Positions 22,256 to 27,872 of a DNA stretch of 27,872 nt are shown piece by piece; position 1 is the stretch's first letter, and each line of letters begins with the position of its first letter. Under the pieces are notes generated by a model. That model had not been told where the DNA came from, did no database searches, and saw only the letters and a list, made by a program, of their open reading frames with translations. The stretch is from a virus, in IMG/VR virus record IMGVR_UViG_3300021197_000896, positions 1 to 27,872 of that record. One strand, written 5' to 3'. Position numbers and translations under genes: made by a program.

Positions 22256-24213
22256 GAACACATATTCGTAGATTTAAACTATCAGATACATTCATAGATC
22301 AATACAGAGAACGCGAGGTCCCCTGGGGTCCACTCGGTTATATAACATTCAAGCGCACCTACGCCCGTCGCTTGAGTGAGTTTGATGAGGAAGCAACTGG
22401 CACCGAAGAATGGCACCAGACGTGTCGCCGCGTCATTGAGGGCATGTTTGACATGCAGAAGCAGCATGTCTACAAGCTCGGTCTTGAGTGGAATGACCAG
22501 AAAGCACAGCGCACCGCTAAGGATGCGTTTGATCGCCTCTTTAATCTTAAGTGGACGCCGCCCGGTCGTGGCTTATGGATGATGGGAACGAAGTTCGTTA
22601 ACACCCGCACAGCAGCAGGTCTGTTCAATTGTGCATTTCGTTCTACCCGAGAACTAAACACCAAAGGAGGTTACCTCTTTGCCTGGATGATGGATGCCCT
22701 CATGCTGGGCATTGGCGTTGGCTTTGATACTCTCGGCGCTGGTACACTTACAGTTCGTGAGCCAGAATTTACAAATGAAACACACGTCATTCCAGACTCT
22801 CGTGAGGGATGGGTTGATTCTGTAAAGATATTGGTGAACGGATTCTTGTTTGGTTCAAAGGTTCCTAAATTTGATTACTCTGCTATACGTCCCTACGGAG
22901 CACCTATCCATGGTTTCGGTGGCACATCAAGCGGCTCTGGTCCCCTTGAAGAACTACACAAGGATTTGGCAGAACTCTACACTGCGAGAGTTGGCGAAGA
23001 AATAACATCCGTAGACATTGTGGACACCGAGAACTTGATCGGTCGCTGCGTTGTTGCTGGCAATGTTCGTCGTTCTGCTGCGTTGGCTCTTGGCAACCAC
23101 GAAGACCGTGAATACCTACAGATGAAGAACGATTCCGAGAAGCTTGCCCACCATCGTTGGGGTTCTAACAACTCCTTCCACGCTCTTGTTGGTCAGGATT
23201 ACACTTGGCACGCAGAGCAGTCACAAAAAAACGGAGAGCCAGGATACATTTGGCTTGACAATGCAAGAACTCGTGGTCGCTTTGCTGATCCTCCGAGAGA
23301 TGATGACAAAAATGTTATGGGGTTCAACCCCTGTGTCGAGCAGCAGCTAGAAGATGCGGAATTATGTTGCTTGGTAGAGACTTTCCCAGCAAAGCACGAA
23401 ACTTACGAGGATTACCTTGAGACTCTCAAAATTGCCTATCTTTACGGCAAGACTGTAACCCTTGCAAACACCCATTGGGCTGAAACCAACGCAAAGATGC
23501 TTAAAAACCGTCGCATCGGTCTTTCACAGTCTGGTGTTGTCCAAGCTTTCAACAAGTTTGGTCGCCGTGAGTTACTACAATGGTGTGATAGCGCTTACGA
23601 ACACGTAAAGGAGTTAGATGCAGAATACTCTGATTGGCTTTGTATTCCAAAGTCAGTAAGAATGACAAGCATCAAGCCTTCTGGCACAGTTTCGCTTCTC
23701 AATGGTTCTACCCCCGGTATCCATTACCCAGAAGATGAATACTATATTCGTCGCATTCGTTTTGCGGCAGACAGTGACATGCTTCCAGCGCTTGCGACTG
23801 CTGGCTATGTAATCGAGCCCGACCACTACTCCCCCAATACAATGTGTGTCGAGTTTCCTGTTCACGAAGAACATTTCGTCAAGGGCAAGAGAGAGATCAC
23901 AATGTGGGAACAACTTGAGATTGCGGCGCAATACCAACACTACTGGGCTGACAATTCTGTGTCTATCACTGTGACCTTTAAGCCAGAAGAGGCAGCAGAT
24001 ATCAAGACCGCTCTTGAAATGTATGAGACTCGTCTCAAGGCTGTATCTTTTCTTCGTTACGAAGAGACGGGATATGTCCAGGCTCCTTACGAGCCTATAA
24101 CACGAGAAGACTATGAACAAATGTCGAAGGGCATTGTGCCGGTCCAGCGATTCTCAACTGAAGAAGGTGGCGCAGGCACAAAATTCTGTGATTCAGATCA
24201 TTGTGAACTATAG
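22252..24213 (+). CDS. nrdJ: Class II (adenosylcobalamin-dependent) ribonucleoside-triphosphate reductase
   Basis: A 653-aa monomeric-type B12-dependent reductase, related to the Lactobacillus leichmannii enzyme (739 aa), that makes deoxynucleotides for phage replication. The thiyl-radical site is NPCVE at 359-363 (C361). The substrate-reducing pair is C127 (LFNCAFRS) and C372, the latter 11 residues after C361 as in the Lactobacillus enzyme. The C-terminal shuttle pair is C646 and C651 (CDSDHCEL), C-x4-C as in that enzyme. KPSGTVSLLNGSTPGIHYP near 478-496 is the conserved phosphate-binding finger loop. It needs no small subunit or oxygen, but the host must make or import cobalamin. It is in an operon with the helicase. 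Confidence 0.95.
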   Translation: MRTHIRRFKLSDTFIDQYREREVPWGPLGYITFKRTYARRLSEFDEEATGTEEWHQTCRRVIEGMFDMQKQHVYKLGLEWNDQKAQRTAKDAFDRLFNLKWTPPGRGLWMMGTKFVNTRTAAGLFNCAFRSTRELNTKGGYLFAWMMDALMLGIGVGFDTLGAGTLTVREPEFTNETHVIPDSREGWVDSVKILVNGFLFGSKVPKFDYSAIRPYGAPIHGFGGTSSGSGPLEELHKDLAELYTARVGEEITSVDIVDTENLIGRCVVAGNVRRSAALALGNHEDREYLQMKNDSEKLAHHRWGSNNSFHALVGQDYTWHAEQSQKNGEPGYIWLDNARTRGRFADPPRDDDKNVMGFNPCVEQQLEDAELCCLVETFPAKHETYEDYLETLKIAYLYGKTVTLANTHWAETNAKMLKNRRIGLSQSGVVQAFNKFGRRELLQWCDSAYEHVKELDAEYSDWLCIPKSVRMTSIKPSGTVSLLNGSTPGIHYPEDEYYIRRIRFAADSDMLPALATAGYVIEPDHYSPNTMCVEFPVHEEHFVKGKREITMWEQLEIAAQYQHYWADNSVSITVTFKPEEAADIKTALEMYETRLKAVSFLRYEETGYVQAPYEPITREDYEQMSKGIVPVQRFSTEEGGAGTKFCDSDHCEL

Positions 24214-24221
24214 GAGGAAAG

Positions 24222-24461
24222 ATGAACTTTAATCACCTGTTCGATGACAAGGAATTACGACTTGCTAATAAAAATAGTAAGTGTAGTCATTGTTATTGGC
24301 TACCAGCGTCGGAAGGACAAGCAAGTGCAGCTAACAATATAGCAGTTAAAATGTATTGTAAGAACTGCAACAGCAGGACGCATATTTTTATGCCACTTAA
24401 TGAATACAACAAACACCAAAAGGTTATAACCCAGGAGGTAAACCGTGTTAAGACCAGTTAA
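24222..24461 (+). CDS. Small zinc-ribbon protein of unknown function
   Basis: A 79-aa protein with two CxxC knuckles, C21/C24 (KCSHC) and C46/C49 (YCKNC), 21 residues apart, the geometry of a zinc ribbon. The remainder is polar with a Lys-rich C-terminus. AGGAGG lies a few bases upstream of the ATG, a strong ribosome site. Its last 17 bases overlap the next gene's GTG start, and its own C-terminal codons contain the AGGAGG used by that gene. It is not recognisable as a redoxin (no CxxC-cis-Pro pattern), so a nucleic-acid or protein adaptor role is more likely, but this is a guess. Confidence 0.75.
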   Translation: MNFNHLFDDKELRLANKNSKCSHCYWLPASEGQASAANNIAVKMYCKNCNSRTHIFMPLNEYNKHQKVITQEVNRVKTS

Positions 24462-24714
24462 TCGACACATTCTTGTAGATTATTCTCCACCACAGGAGAA
24501 CGCAGACTCAGGAATTTTACTACCCGATGACTACAAACCCCCTACAGAGGACTATGTAGTTGTGGATGTTTTAGCAGTTTCTGAAGACGTATCTATACGT
24601 TGTAGCGATGATGACCAAATAGTTATTGACAAAAAGATGTTACAAGAAATTAGTGTAAATCATTCTATTTACTATCTGATACTAGAGAATTATGTAATAG
24701 GAGTAATTGAATAG
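24445..24714 (+). CDS. GroES/gp31-like co-chaperonin
   Basis: The 89-aa protein fits the Cpn10 family (GroES 97 aa, T4 gp31 111 aa). It begins LRPVNRHILVDY, the first barrel strand, followed by a mobile loop at about 16-33 with SGILLPDD, in which ILL matches the GroEL-binding IVL tripeptide of GroES. The strand VVVDVLAVSEDV follows and the C-terminus ends with YYLILENYVIGVIE. The roof loop is short. It probably caps the host GroEL to fold phage capsid or other proteins. The start is GTG with AGGAGG (24433-24438) six bases upstream. It ends immediately before the endolysin ATG (TAGATG). Confidence 0.87.
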   Translation: MLRPVNRHILVDYSPPQENADSGILLPDDYKPPTEDYVVVDVLAVSEDVSIRCSDDDQIVIDKKMLQEISVNHSIYYLILENYVIGVIE

Positions 24715-25608
24715 ATGGATAAAGACTTTTACAACAAATCATCAGCGCAAAGCCTTGGCTGGGATCCGACTTGGTTTGGTGAAAAGTATTATGACGACAA
24801 ACTTGTGAGAGCAATCAAACGCTTTCAAAAGTCTTACGGCTTAAAGGGTGACGGACTCTGTGGACCTACCACGTTCCGTCGCCTTTGGACCGAGAGACAA
24901 GAAAACATAGATGATTACGAACCACAAGACCCACACTATTCAAATTACATTGTTTACAATGGCAACTTTACCCCAATCAAATGGGATAAGTTTGTTCTAT
25001 GGTCAGAGCGAGGCGGTCTTGCTGCCCGCTCTGGCACCTACTATGACTACACAGGTAGACCAAAGAGAGACGTAAAACTATTCGTCAACCATTGGGATGT
25101 TTGTTTGTCCTCAACACAATGCCAGAAGGTTTTAGACAAGCGTGGCATAAGTGTACACTTTCTTATCGACAATGATGGCACAATCTATCAGACTCTCGAC
25201 TTACAGCACGCAGCGTTCCACGCCGGCAAAGTTAATCGCAAGTCTGTTGGTGTTGAGATCTCAAACGCTTACTATCCAAAGTATCAAAGCACCTATGTCC
25301 GTAAAGGCTTTGGAGAAAGACCCGTAATTGAGGGCAAGAGAGTTCATTTCAGCGAGCTTGATCCTTTCTTGGGTTTCTATCCAGCACAGATAGATGCTCT
25401 AAAGGCTCTATGGTCAGCAGTCCATAACGCTTGCGACGTTCCATTGGAGACCCCACTAAACCAGTTCGACAATACATCAACAGTCTACGAACAAAAGTGG
25501 GCTTACGGAAGCGAACGAGGCTTCGTCAGCCACTACCATGTTGACAAGCGCAAGATTGACTGCGCAGGGCTAGACATAAAAACTTTGCTCTCTGAGCTTG
25601 ACGACTGA
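24715..25608 (+). CDS. Endolysin: peptidoglycan-binding domain plus N-acetylmuramoyl-L-alanine amidase
   Basis: A 297-aa enzyme that cleaves the bond between N-acetylmuramic acid and L-Ala. Residues ~15-60 are a PG_binding_1-like domain (KLVRAIKRFQKSYGLKGDGLCGPTTFRRL). Residues ~115-290 are an Amidase_2 domain. Zinc ligands are likely H126 (FVNHWDV), H275 (SHYHVDK) and C283 (KIDCAG), the His/His/Cys set of T7 lysozyme; Y158 and H169 are further conserved positions. No signal peptide or membrane segment is seen, so release needs a holin or another route. N-terminal binding domain plus C-terminal catalytic domain is the order often seen in phages of Gram-negative hosts. Confidence 0.93.
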   Translation: MDKDFYNKSSAQSLGWDPTWFGEKYYDDKLVRAIKRFQKSYGLKGDGLCGPTTFRRLWTERQENIDDYEPQDPHYSNYIVYNGNFTPIKWDKFVLWSERGGLAARSGTYYDYTGRPKRDVKLFVNHWDVCLSSTQCQKVLDKRGISVHFLIDNDGTIYQTLDLQHAAFHAGKVNRKSVGVEISNAYYPKYQSTYVRKGFGERPVIEGKRVHFSELDPFLGFYPAQIDALKALWSAVHNACDVPLETPLNQFDNTSTVYEQKWAYGSERGFVSHYHVDKRKIDCAGLDIKTLLSELDD

Positions 25609-25626
25609 CCTGCGCCCTGTTATGTT
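25598..25626 (+). promoter_or_regulatory. thyX promoter with operator-like palindrome
   Basis: TTGACG (25598-25603), a 17-bp spacer and TATGTT (25621-25626) preceded by TGT, nearly identical around the -10 to the 5' nuclease promoter. A perfect inverted repeat GTTATGT-N5-ACATAAC (25619-25637) spans the -10 and the expected start, a good operator position. Confidence 0.8.
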
Positions 25627-25646
25627 ATAGACATAACGGAGAGCAA

Positions 25647-26297
25647 ATGAATAACGAAGTCGAATTAATGGGAACCTACGGGAGTGACGAAACGCACGCA
25701 CTCTCGGCTTGGACTAGCACAAGCAGACAGATCGGGCCAAAGAAACTCGCAAGAGTTGGGAAATTGCTCAAGATGCTCGCAACTGAGGGTCATATGACGC
25801 CGTTCGAGAAGTCGTCTCTTCACTTTCTCGTAACGACCGACATCGCTACACACATCCATCTACTCAAGCACAGGATTGGCGTAAACATCAACGCAGAGTC
25901 GGCGCGCTACAAGGAGTTCAAGGTTGATAAGTATCACCTGCCTGTTGATTGGGACGAAGAAGAGCGCGGCGAACTAGAAACCTTCATCAAGGACGCCTAC
26001 GACCGCTATCATAAGTGCATTGCTCGCCTTGAGGAGAAGGGCTATGATCGTGAGCGCGCCAAGGAGAGCGCGAGATTCTACCTACCCTACGGCATTCAGA
26101 TCACTTGCGACATTATGTTCAACTGGCGTTCTTTCGCCCACTTCCAGAAACTACGAAATGACGAGCACGCCCAGTTGGAGGTTCGCGAGGTCGCAGCAGA
26201 GATGCTACGACTTGTAGAAGAGCAAGGCGACTTCCCTAAGACGATCGAAGCTATGACCGCAGCAGGAATGCTTCCAGTCAAGGAGAACGAAAAATGA
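25647..26297 (+). CDS. thyX: Flavin-dependent thymidylate synthase
   Basis: A 216-aa ThyX, which methylates dUMP to dTMP using FAD, NADPH and methylene-tetrahydrofolate. The signature RHRx(7-8)S is present as K74-H75-R76, eight residues, S85, with ARY at 86-88 directly after; the first position is Lys rather than Arg. HMTPFEKSSLHFLV at 49-62 is the conserved substrate/FAD-binding segment, and FNWRSFAHFQKLRNDEHAQLEVREVA near 158-183 is the C-terminal signature helix. The gene has its own promoter and a leader of about 14 bases with CGGAGAG. Its end carries the first copy of the GGAGAACGAAxAATGA junction that links the small genes downstream. Confidence 0.95.
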   Translation: MNNEVELMGTYGSDETHALSAWTSTSRQIGPKKLARVGKLLKMLATEGHMTPFEKSSLHFLVTTDIATHIHLLKHRIGVNINAESARYKEFKVDKYHLPVDWDEEERGELETFIKDAYDRYHKCIARLEEKGYDRERAKESARFYLPYGIQITCDIMFNWRSFAHFQKLRNDEHAQLEVREVAAEMLRLVEEQGDFPKTIEAMTAAGMLPVKENEK

Positions 26298-26434
26298 AGA
26301 TGCCTCCAACAATGCCTAAACTCAACAAAGAACAAAAAGCATATCAAGCCTCTAGAGATTGGTGGCATGTTTTTGCTGGATTTGTAATAGGCGCTATCCC
26401 GGCTTTTATCATCGGATTTGAGTTGGCGAAATAA
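26294..26434 (+). CDS. 46-aa single-span membrane protein
   Basis: The ORF starts at the ATG within the thyX stop (ATGA) and encodes 46 residues: a polar basic N-terminus (MKMPPTMPKLNKEQKAYQ) and one hydrophobic segment at about 25-43 (HVFAGFVIGAIPAFIIGFEL) with a short LAK end. The GGAGAACG ribosome site stands directly upstream. Topology is probably N-in. Function is unknown; the position after endolysin and thyX permits a lysis role, but a single short span with no charged C-terminus is not diagnostic. Confidence 0.75.
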   Translation: MKMPPTMPKLNKEQKAYQASRDWWHVFAGFVIGAIPAFIIGFELAK

Positions 26435-26446
26435 GGAGAACGAAGA

Positions 26447-26860
26447 ATGAGCAAGTTTAAAGTCCACGATCTAGTCTATCTTAACCTTCCTGCGGCTGAT
26501 CAAGGAGATCACGTTGATGGTTTTATTGCTGATGTTATAGAGCCGGGAAAATATTTGGTCTGGTGGTTTGAAAAATGTAAATCCTGGGTGGAAACTGATC
26601 AATTTCTTGAACCAAAAGAGCCTAATCGTAAATTCAAAAAGGGTGACTATGTCGTCAATGAGGGTATGCCGCATGAAGGCGGTTTTGGATTTGTTGAATA
26701 TGCTTATCCTCAAGGCTGGTATTTGATTCGCCCTATTACCGGAGGTCGCGAGGACCTTCGTGAATCCGGCAAATACCTTTGGTTTTATAGGCAGGCAAGA
26801 CCTGACTCGGGAAGATACTGGACATTACACGAAAAAAAGAAAGAGGAGAACAAAGAATGA
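26447..26860 (+). CDS. Protein with two tandem SH3/KOW-like barrels
   Basis: 137 aa. Residues 4-55 (KVHDLVYL, ADVIEPGKYLVWWFE, DQFLEPKE) and 62-110 (KKGDYVV, GFGFVEYAYPQGWYLIRPI, DLRESGKY) each follow the pattern of a small five-strand barrel: an entry strand with a GD/HD turn, a Gly then V/I strand, and a W/Y strand. This is like KOW or hypothetical phage SH3 proteins. The C-terminus is Lys/Glu-rich (EKKKEENKE), partly encoded by the shared junction module. Such barrels bind RNA, DNA or protein; no specific function can be assigned. Confidence 0.6.
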   Translation: MSKFKVHDLVYLNLPAADQGDHVDGFIADVIEPGKYLVWWFEKCKSWVETDQFLEPKEPNRKFKKGDYVVNEGMPHEGGFGFVEYAYPQGWYLIRPITGGREDLRESGKYLWFYRQARPDSGRYWTLHEKKKEENKE

Positions 26861-27081
26861 AAGTGGGTGATAAGGTTCAGTATTGTGGCTATGACACTCT
26901 CGGCGCAACAGGCGAGATCATAAGAGAAAAAGAAAAAACTCTTTACTATAGTAAGTGGGAACGCGAAGGTGACGATAGGTATTGTGTGTGTTATCTTGTA
27001 AGATACACAATACCAAACGGCAAGACTATCAACAATGTTGCGCGACCAGAAGACCTAAAACTATTGGAGAACGAAGAATGA
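26857..27081 (+). CDS. Small SH3/KOW-like protein ending in LENEE
   Basis: 74 aa, starting MKVGDKVQYCGY, with a GEII strand, a long YCVCYLVRYTIPNGK hairpin and RPEDLKLLENEE at the end. It matches the barrel pattern of its neighbours at 26447 and 27555, so the three may be diverged paralogs. Start and stop both lie in copies of the junction module. Function is unknown. Confidence 0.65.
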   Translation: MKVGDKVQYCGYDTLGATGEIIREKEKTLYYSKWEREGDDRYCVCYLVRYTIPNGKTINNVARPEDLKLLENEE

Positions 27082-27335
27082 AACTTGAACAATTGCTTGC
27101 TATATTTTCACTGACACTGTACTTACTATCTTTTTTAGCGTCTTTCGGGTTTTTGGCATACCTGCTTTACATGGTATTTGTGCTCAACCTCACTGAACAA
27201 GCGCAAATCTTGATAGGTTTGCTTGTCGCCAATAAGCTATTCGAAGAATTCGCTAATGCAATCATCAAAACTCTGAAAGAGGCTAAACAGTCTCGTAAAA
27301 AATCAGATGTTAAACCACTGGAGAACGAAGAATGA
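27078..27335 (+). CDS. Small membrane protein, candidate holin
   Basis: 85 aa from the ATG at 27078, which overlaps the previous stop; a longer frame from 26982 is rejected because it lacks the junction ribosome site. Residues 5-38 are strongly hydrophobic (one long or two tight spans, LLAIFSLTLYLLSFLASFGFL and following), then comes an amphipathic helix with EQAQILIGLLVANKLF near 41-56, and a basic tail (KEAKQSRKKSDVK). Hydrophobic N-terminus with a charged C-terminus is holin-like. There is no sequence-specific evidence, and the endolysin is about 1.5 kb upstream. Confidence 0.65.
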   Translation: MKLEQLLAIFSLTLYLLSFLASFGFLAYLLYMVFVLNLTEQAQILIGLLVANKLFEEFANAIIKTLKEAKQSRKKSDVKPLENEE

Positions 27336-27568
27336 TGAAGTACCAAAAAACTATTCAGTGGTACGTTAAGTTTGATACACGAATAGCTTTAATCACAAAC
27401 CACTACCCTTCTAAAACACATTATTGGGAAATAAAAACTCGCACCCTAGATTTAGGATGGGGAGATAATTGGGAGTGGACAACTCTTGAAGAGGGAGAAG
27501 AAAAGACACTTGCCGCAGCTAAACGAGCTATCAAAAAAGCAAGGAGAACGAAGAATGAAAGTCGGTGA
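27332..27568 (+). CDS. 78-aa hypothetical protein
   Basis: Starts at ATG 27332 in the junction module (a second ATG follows at once). The sequence is aromatic-rich: IQWYVKFDTRIAL, THYWEIKTRTLDLGWGDNWEWTTLEEGEE. It ends in a helix with LAAAKRAIKKARRTK. This mixed beta-beta-alpha layout is common in small phage regulators, but I cannot name a family. Unlike its neighbours it does not stop in the following module: its frame runs through it (RRTKNESR) and stops at 27568, 14 bases into the next gene. Confidence 0.65.
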   Translation: MMKYQKTIQWYVKFDTRIALITNHYPSKTHYWEIKTRTLDLGWGDNWEWTTLEEGEEKTLAAAKRAIKKARRTKNESR

Positions 27569-27761
27569 TAAAGTTCGTCTTGCTCATTTCCACGGCTCTA
27601 CCGGAGATCAAATCTTGGCTGAAAGCGGAGCCGCAGGAGTAATCAAGAGCATTGAAGAAGAACCTGAACCAAATGTTCTTACACGATGTGTAGAAGTTCA
27701 GTGGAACGACGGCATCAGTTGGCACTTTCGGCATAGACTTATATTGGAGAACGAAGAATGA
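27555..27761 (+). CDS. Small SH3/KOW-like protein ending in LENEE
   Basis: 68 aa from the ATG at 27555 in the junction module; an upstream in-frame ATG at 27486 has no ribosome site. It begins MKVGDKVRLAHF, very like the MKVGDKVQYCGY of the protein at 26857, followed by AAGVIKSIEEE, an RCVEVQWNDGISWHF hairpin and RLILENEE. The KVGDKV...GxI...VxW spacing supports a small barrel. Probably a paralog of its neighbours; function unknown. Confidence 0.65.
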   Translation: MKVGDKVRLAHFHGSTGDQILAESGAAGVIKSIEEEPEPNVLTRCVEVQWNDGISWHFRHRLILENEE

Positions 27762-27859
27762 TTGAATACCACCAGTTTGCATACTTTATTGCAGCAATAT
27801 GGACCTTTTGTATGGTCACTTTCTTTTGGTTTATATCAAGACTAGGACCAAAGGAGTGA
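27758..27859 (+). CDS. 33-aa single-span membrane peptide
   Basis: ATG within the last junction module; encodes 33 residues with one aromatic-rich hydrophobic segment (FAYFIAAIWTFCMVTFFWFI, about 7-26) and a short basic tail (SRLGPKE). Too short to assign. Its final codons, AAGGAGTGA, provide a Shine-Dalgarno for whatever follows, so the gene train probably continues past the window. Confidence 0.65.
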   Translation: MIEYHQFAYFIAAIWTFCMVTFFWFISRLGPKE

Positions 27860-27872
27860 CTATTTATACTCG

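Larger units (their letters stand above)
26282..27761 (+). repeat. Seven copies of a 16-nt stop/RBS/start junction, GGAGAACGAAGAATGA
   Basis: Copies begin at 26282 (AA for AG), 26435, 26845 (CAAAG variant), 27066, 27320, 27543 and 27746; four are identical to the consensus across all 16 bases besides the 26435 copy. Each has GGAG, a spacer and ATG, and at most junctions the ATGA also contains the previous gene's stop. Read in the upstream frame the module encodes ENEE-stop, so unrelated proteins share the tail LENEE. Confidence 0.95.

Noticed and set aside
26982-27077. Extended version of the small membrane protein starting at 26982
   Set aside because: The extension lies inside the preceding gene in another frame, without a Shine-Dalgarno; ATG 27078 is in the junction module used by all neighbours.
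27860-27872. TATTTATA near the end, and CTATTTA at 4023 and 17488, as T4-type late promoters
   Set aside because: TATTTATA is the reverse complement of TATAAATA, so it would point to the minus strand where no genes lie; the others match poorly, and the 17488 copy is explained by the hairpin.
1-27872. tRNA genes, CRISPR arrays, insertion sequences, integrase or attachment sites
   Set aside because: No cloverleaf-like segment, direct-repeat array, transposase motif or recombinase gene was found on reading; gaps between genes are too short to hold most of them.

Overview
The window is a continuous stretch of a tailed-phage genome. It is almost certainly a myovirus related to the T4 superfamily: it carries a contractile sheath, a gp19-type tube, a gp26-type hub protein, a gp53-like LysM baseplate protein, a gp32-like SSB and a UvsX/RecA recombinase. 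All supported genes are on the + strand, packed with short gaps or 4-nt ATGA overlaps. No gene-free stretch exceeds 300 bases once the small ORF at 3746-3982 is counted. No tRNA, rRNA, CRISPR array, integrase or transposase was seen. The host cannot be named. The promoters look like bacterial sigma70 promoters, and the B12-dependent ribonucleotide reductase with ThyX is typical of aquatic/marine phages (an inference).

Region 1 (1-12267) is the tail and baseplate module: the 3' part of the tail sheath, the tail tube, a gp26-like zinc protein, and a small out-of-frame ORF that sits where tail assembly chaperone frameshift extensions sit. The tape measure follows, then a set of baseplate/hub proteins ending with a 398-aa protein that has a very AT-rich 3' part.

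Region 2 (12264-17485) is replication and recombination: a compact exonuclease-less family A DNA polymerase, a degenerate tubulin/FtsZ-like protein, the SSB, the recombinase and a 5' nuclease of the FEN/T4 RNase H type. From the SSB onwards most transcription units start with a promoter of one shared design: TTGAC(A/G), 16-17 bp, and a TGT-extended -10.

Region 3 (17488-20765) is the least ordinary part. Two genes encode a 207-aa basic cysteine-rich protein and an 877-aa multidomain protein. Between them they carry three copies of a short peptide of pattern (L/V)(E/K)KIIxEEYK. The first gene has its start codon inside an 11-bp hairpin. The second has a strong internal ribosome binding site that would release a separate 103-aa protein.

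Region 4 (20805-25608) looks like one operon: DnaB-type helicase, class II RNR, a zinc-ribbon protein, a GroES-like co-chaperonin and a peptidoglycan amidase endolysin. Region 5 (25598-27872) starts with a promoter and thyX. It continues as a train of tiny genes, each joined to the next by a near-identical 16-nt module (GGAGAACGAAGAATGA) that holds the ribosome binding site, the previous stop and the next start. Several of these proteins look like small SH3/KOW-type barrels and three are small membrane proteins, one of them a possible holin.
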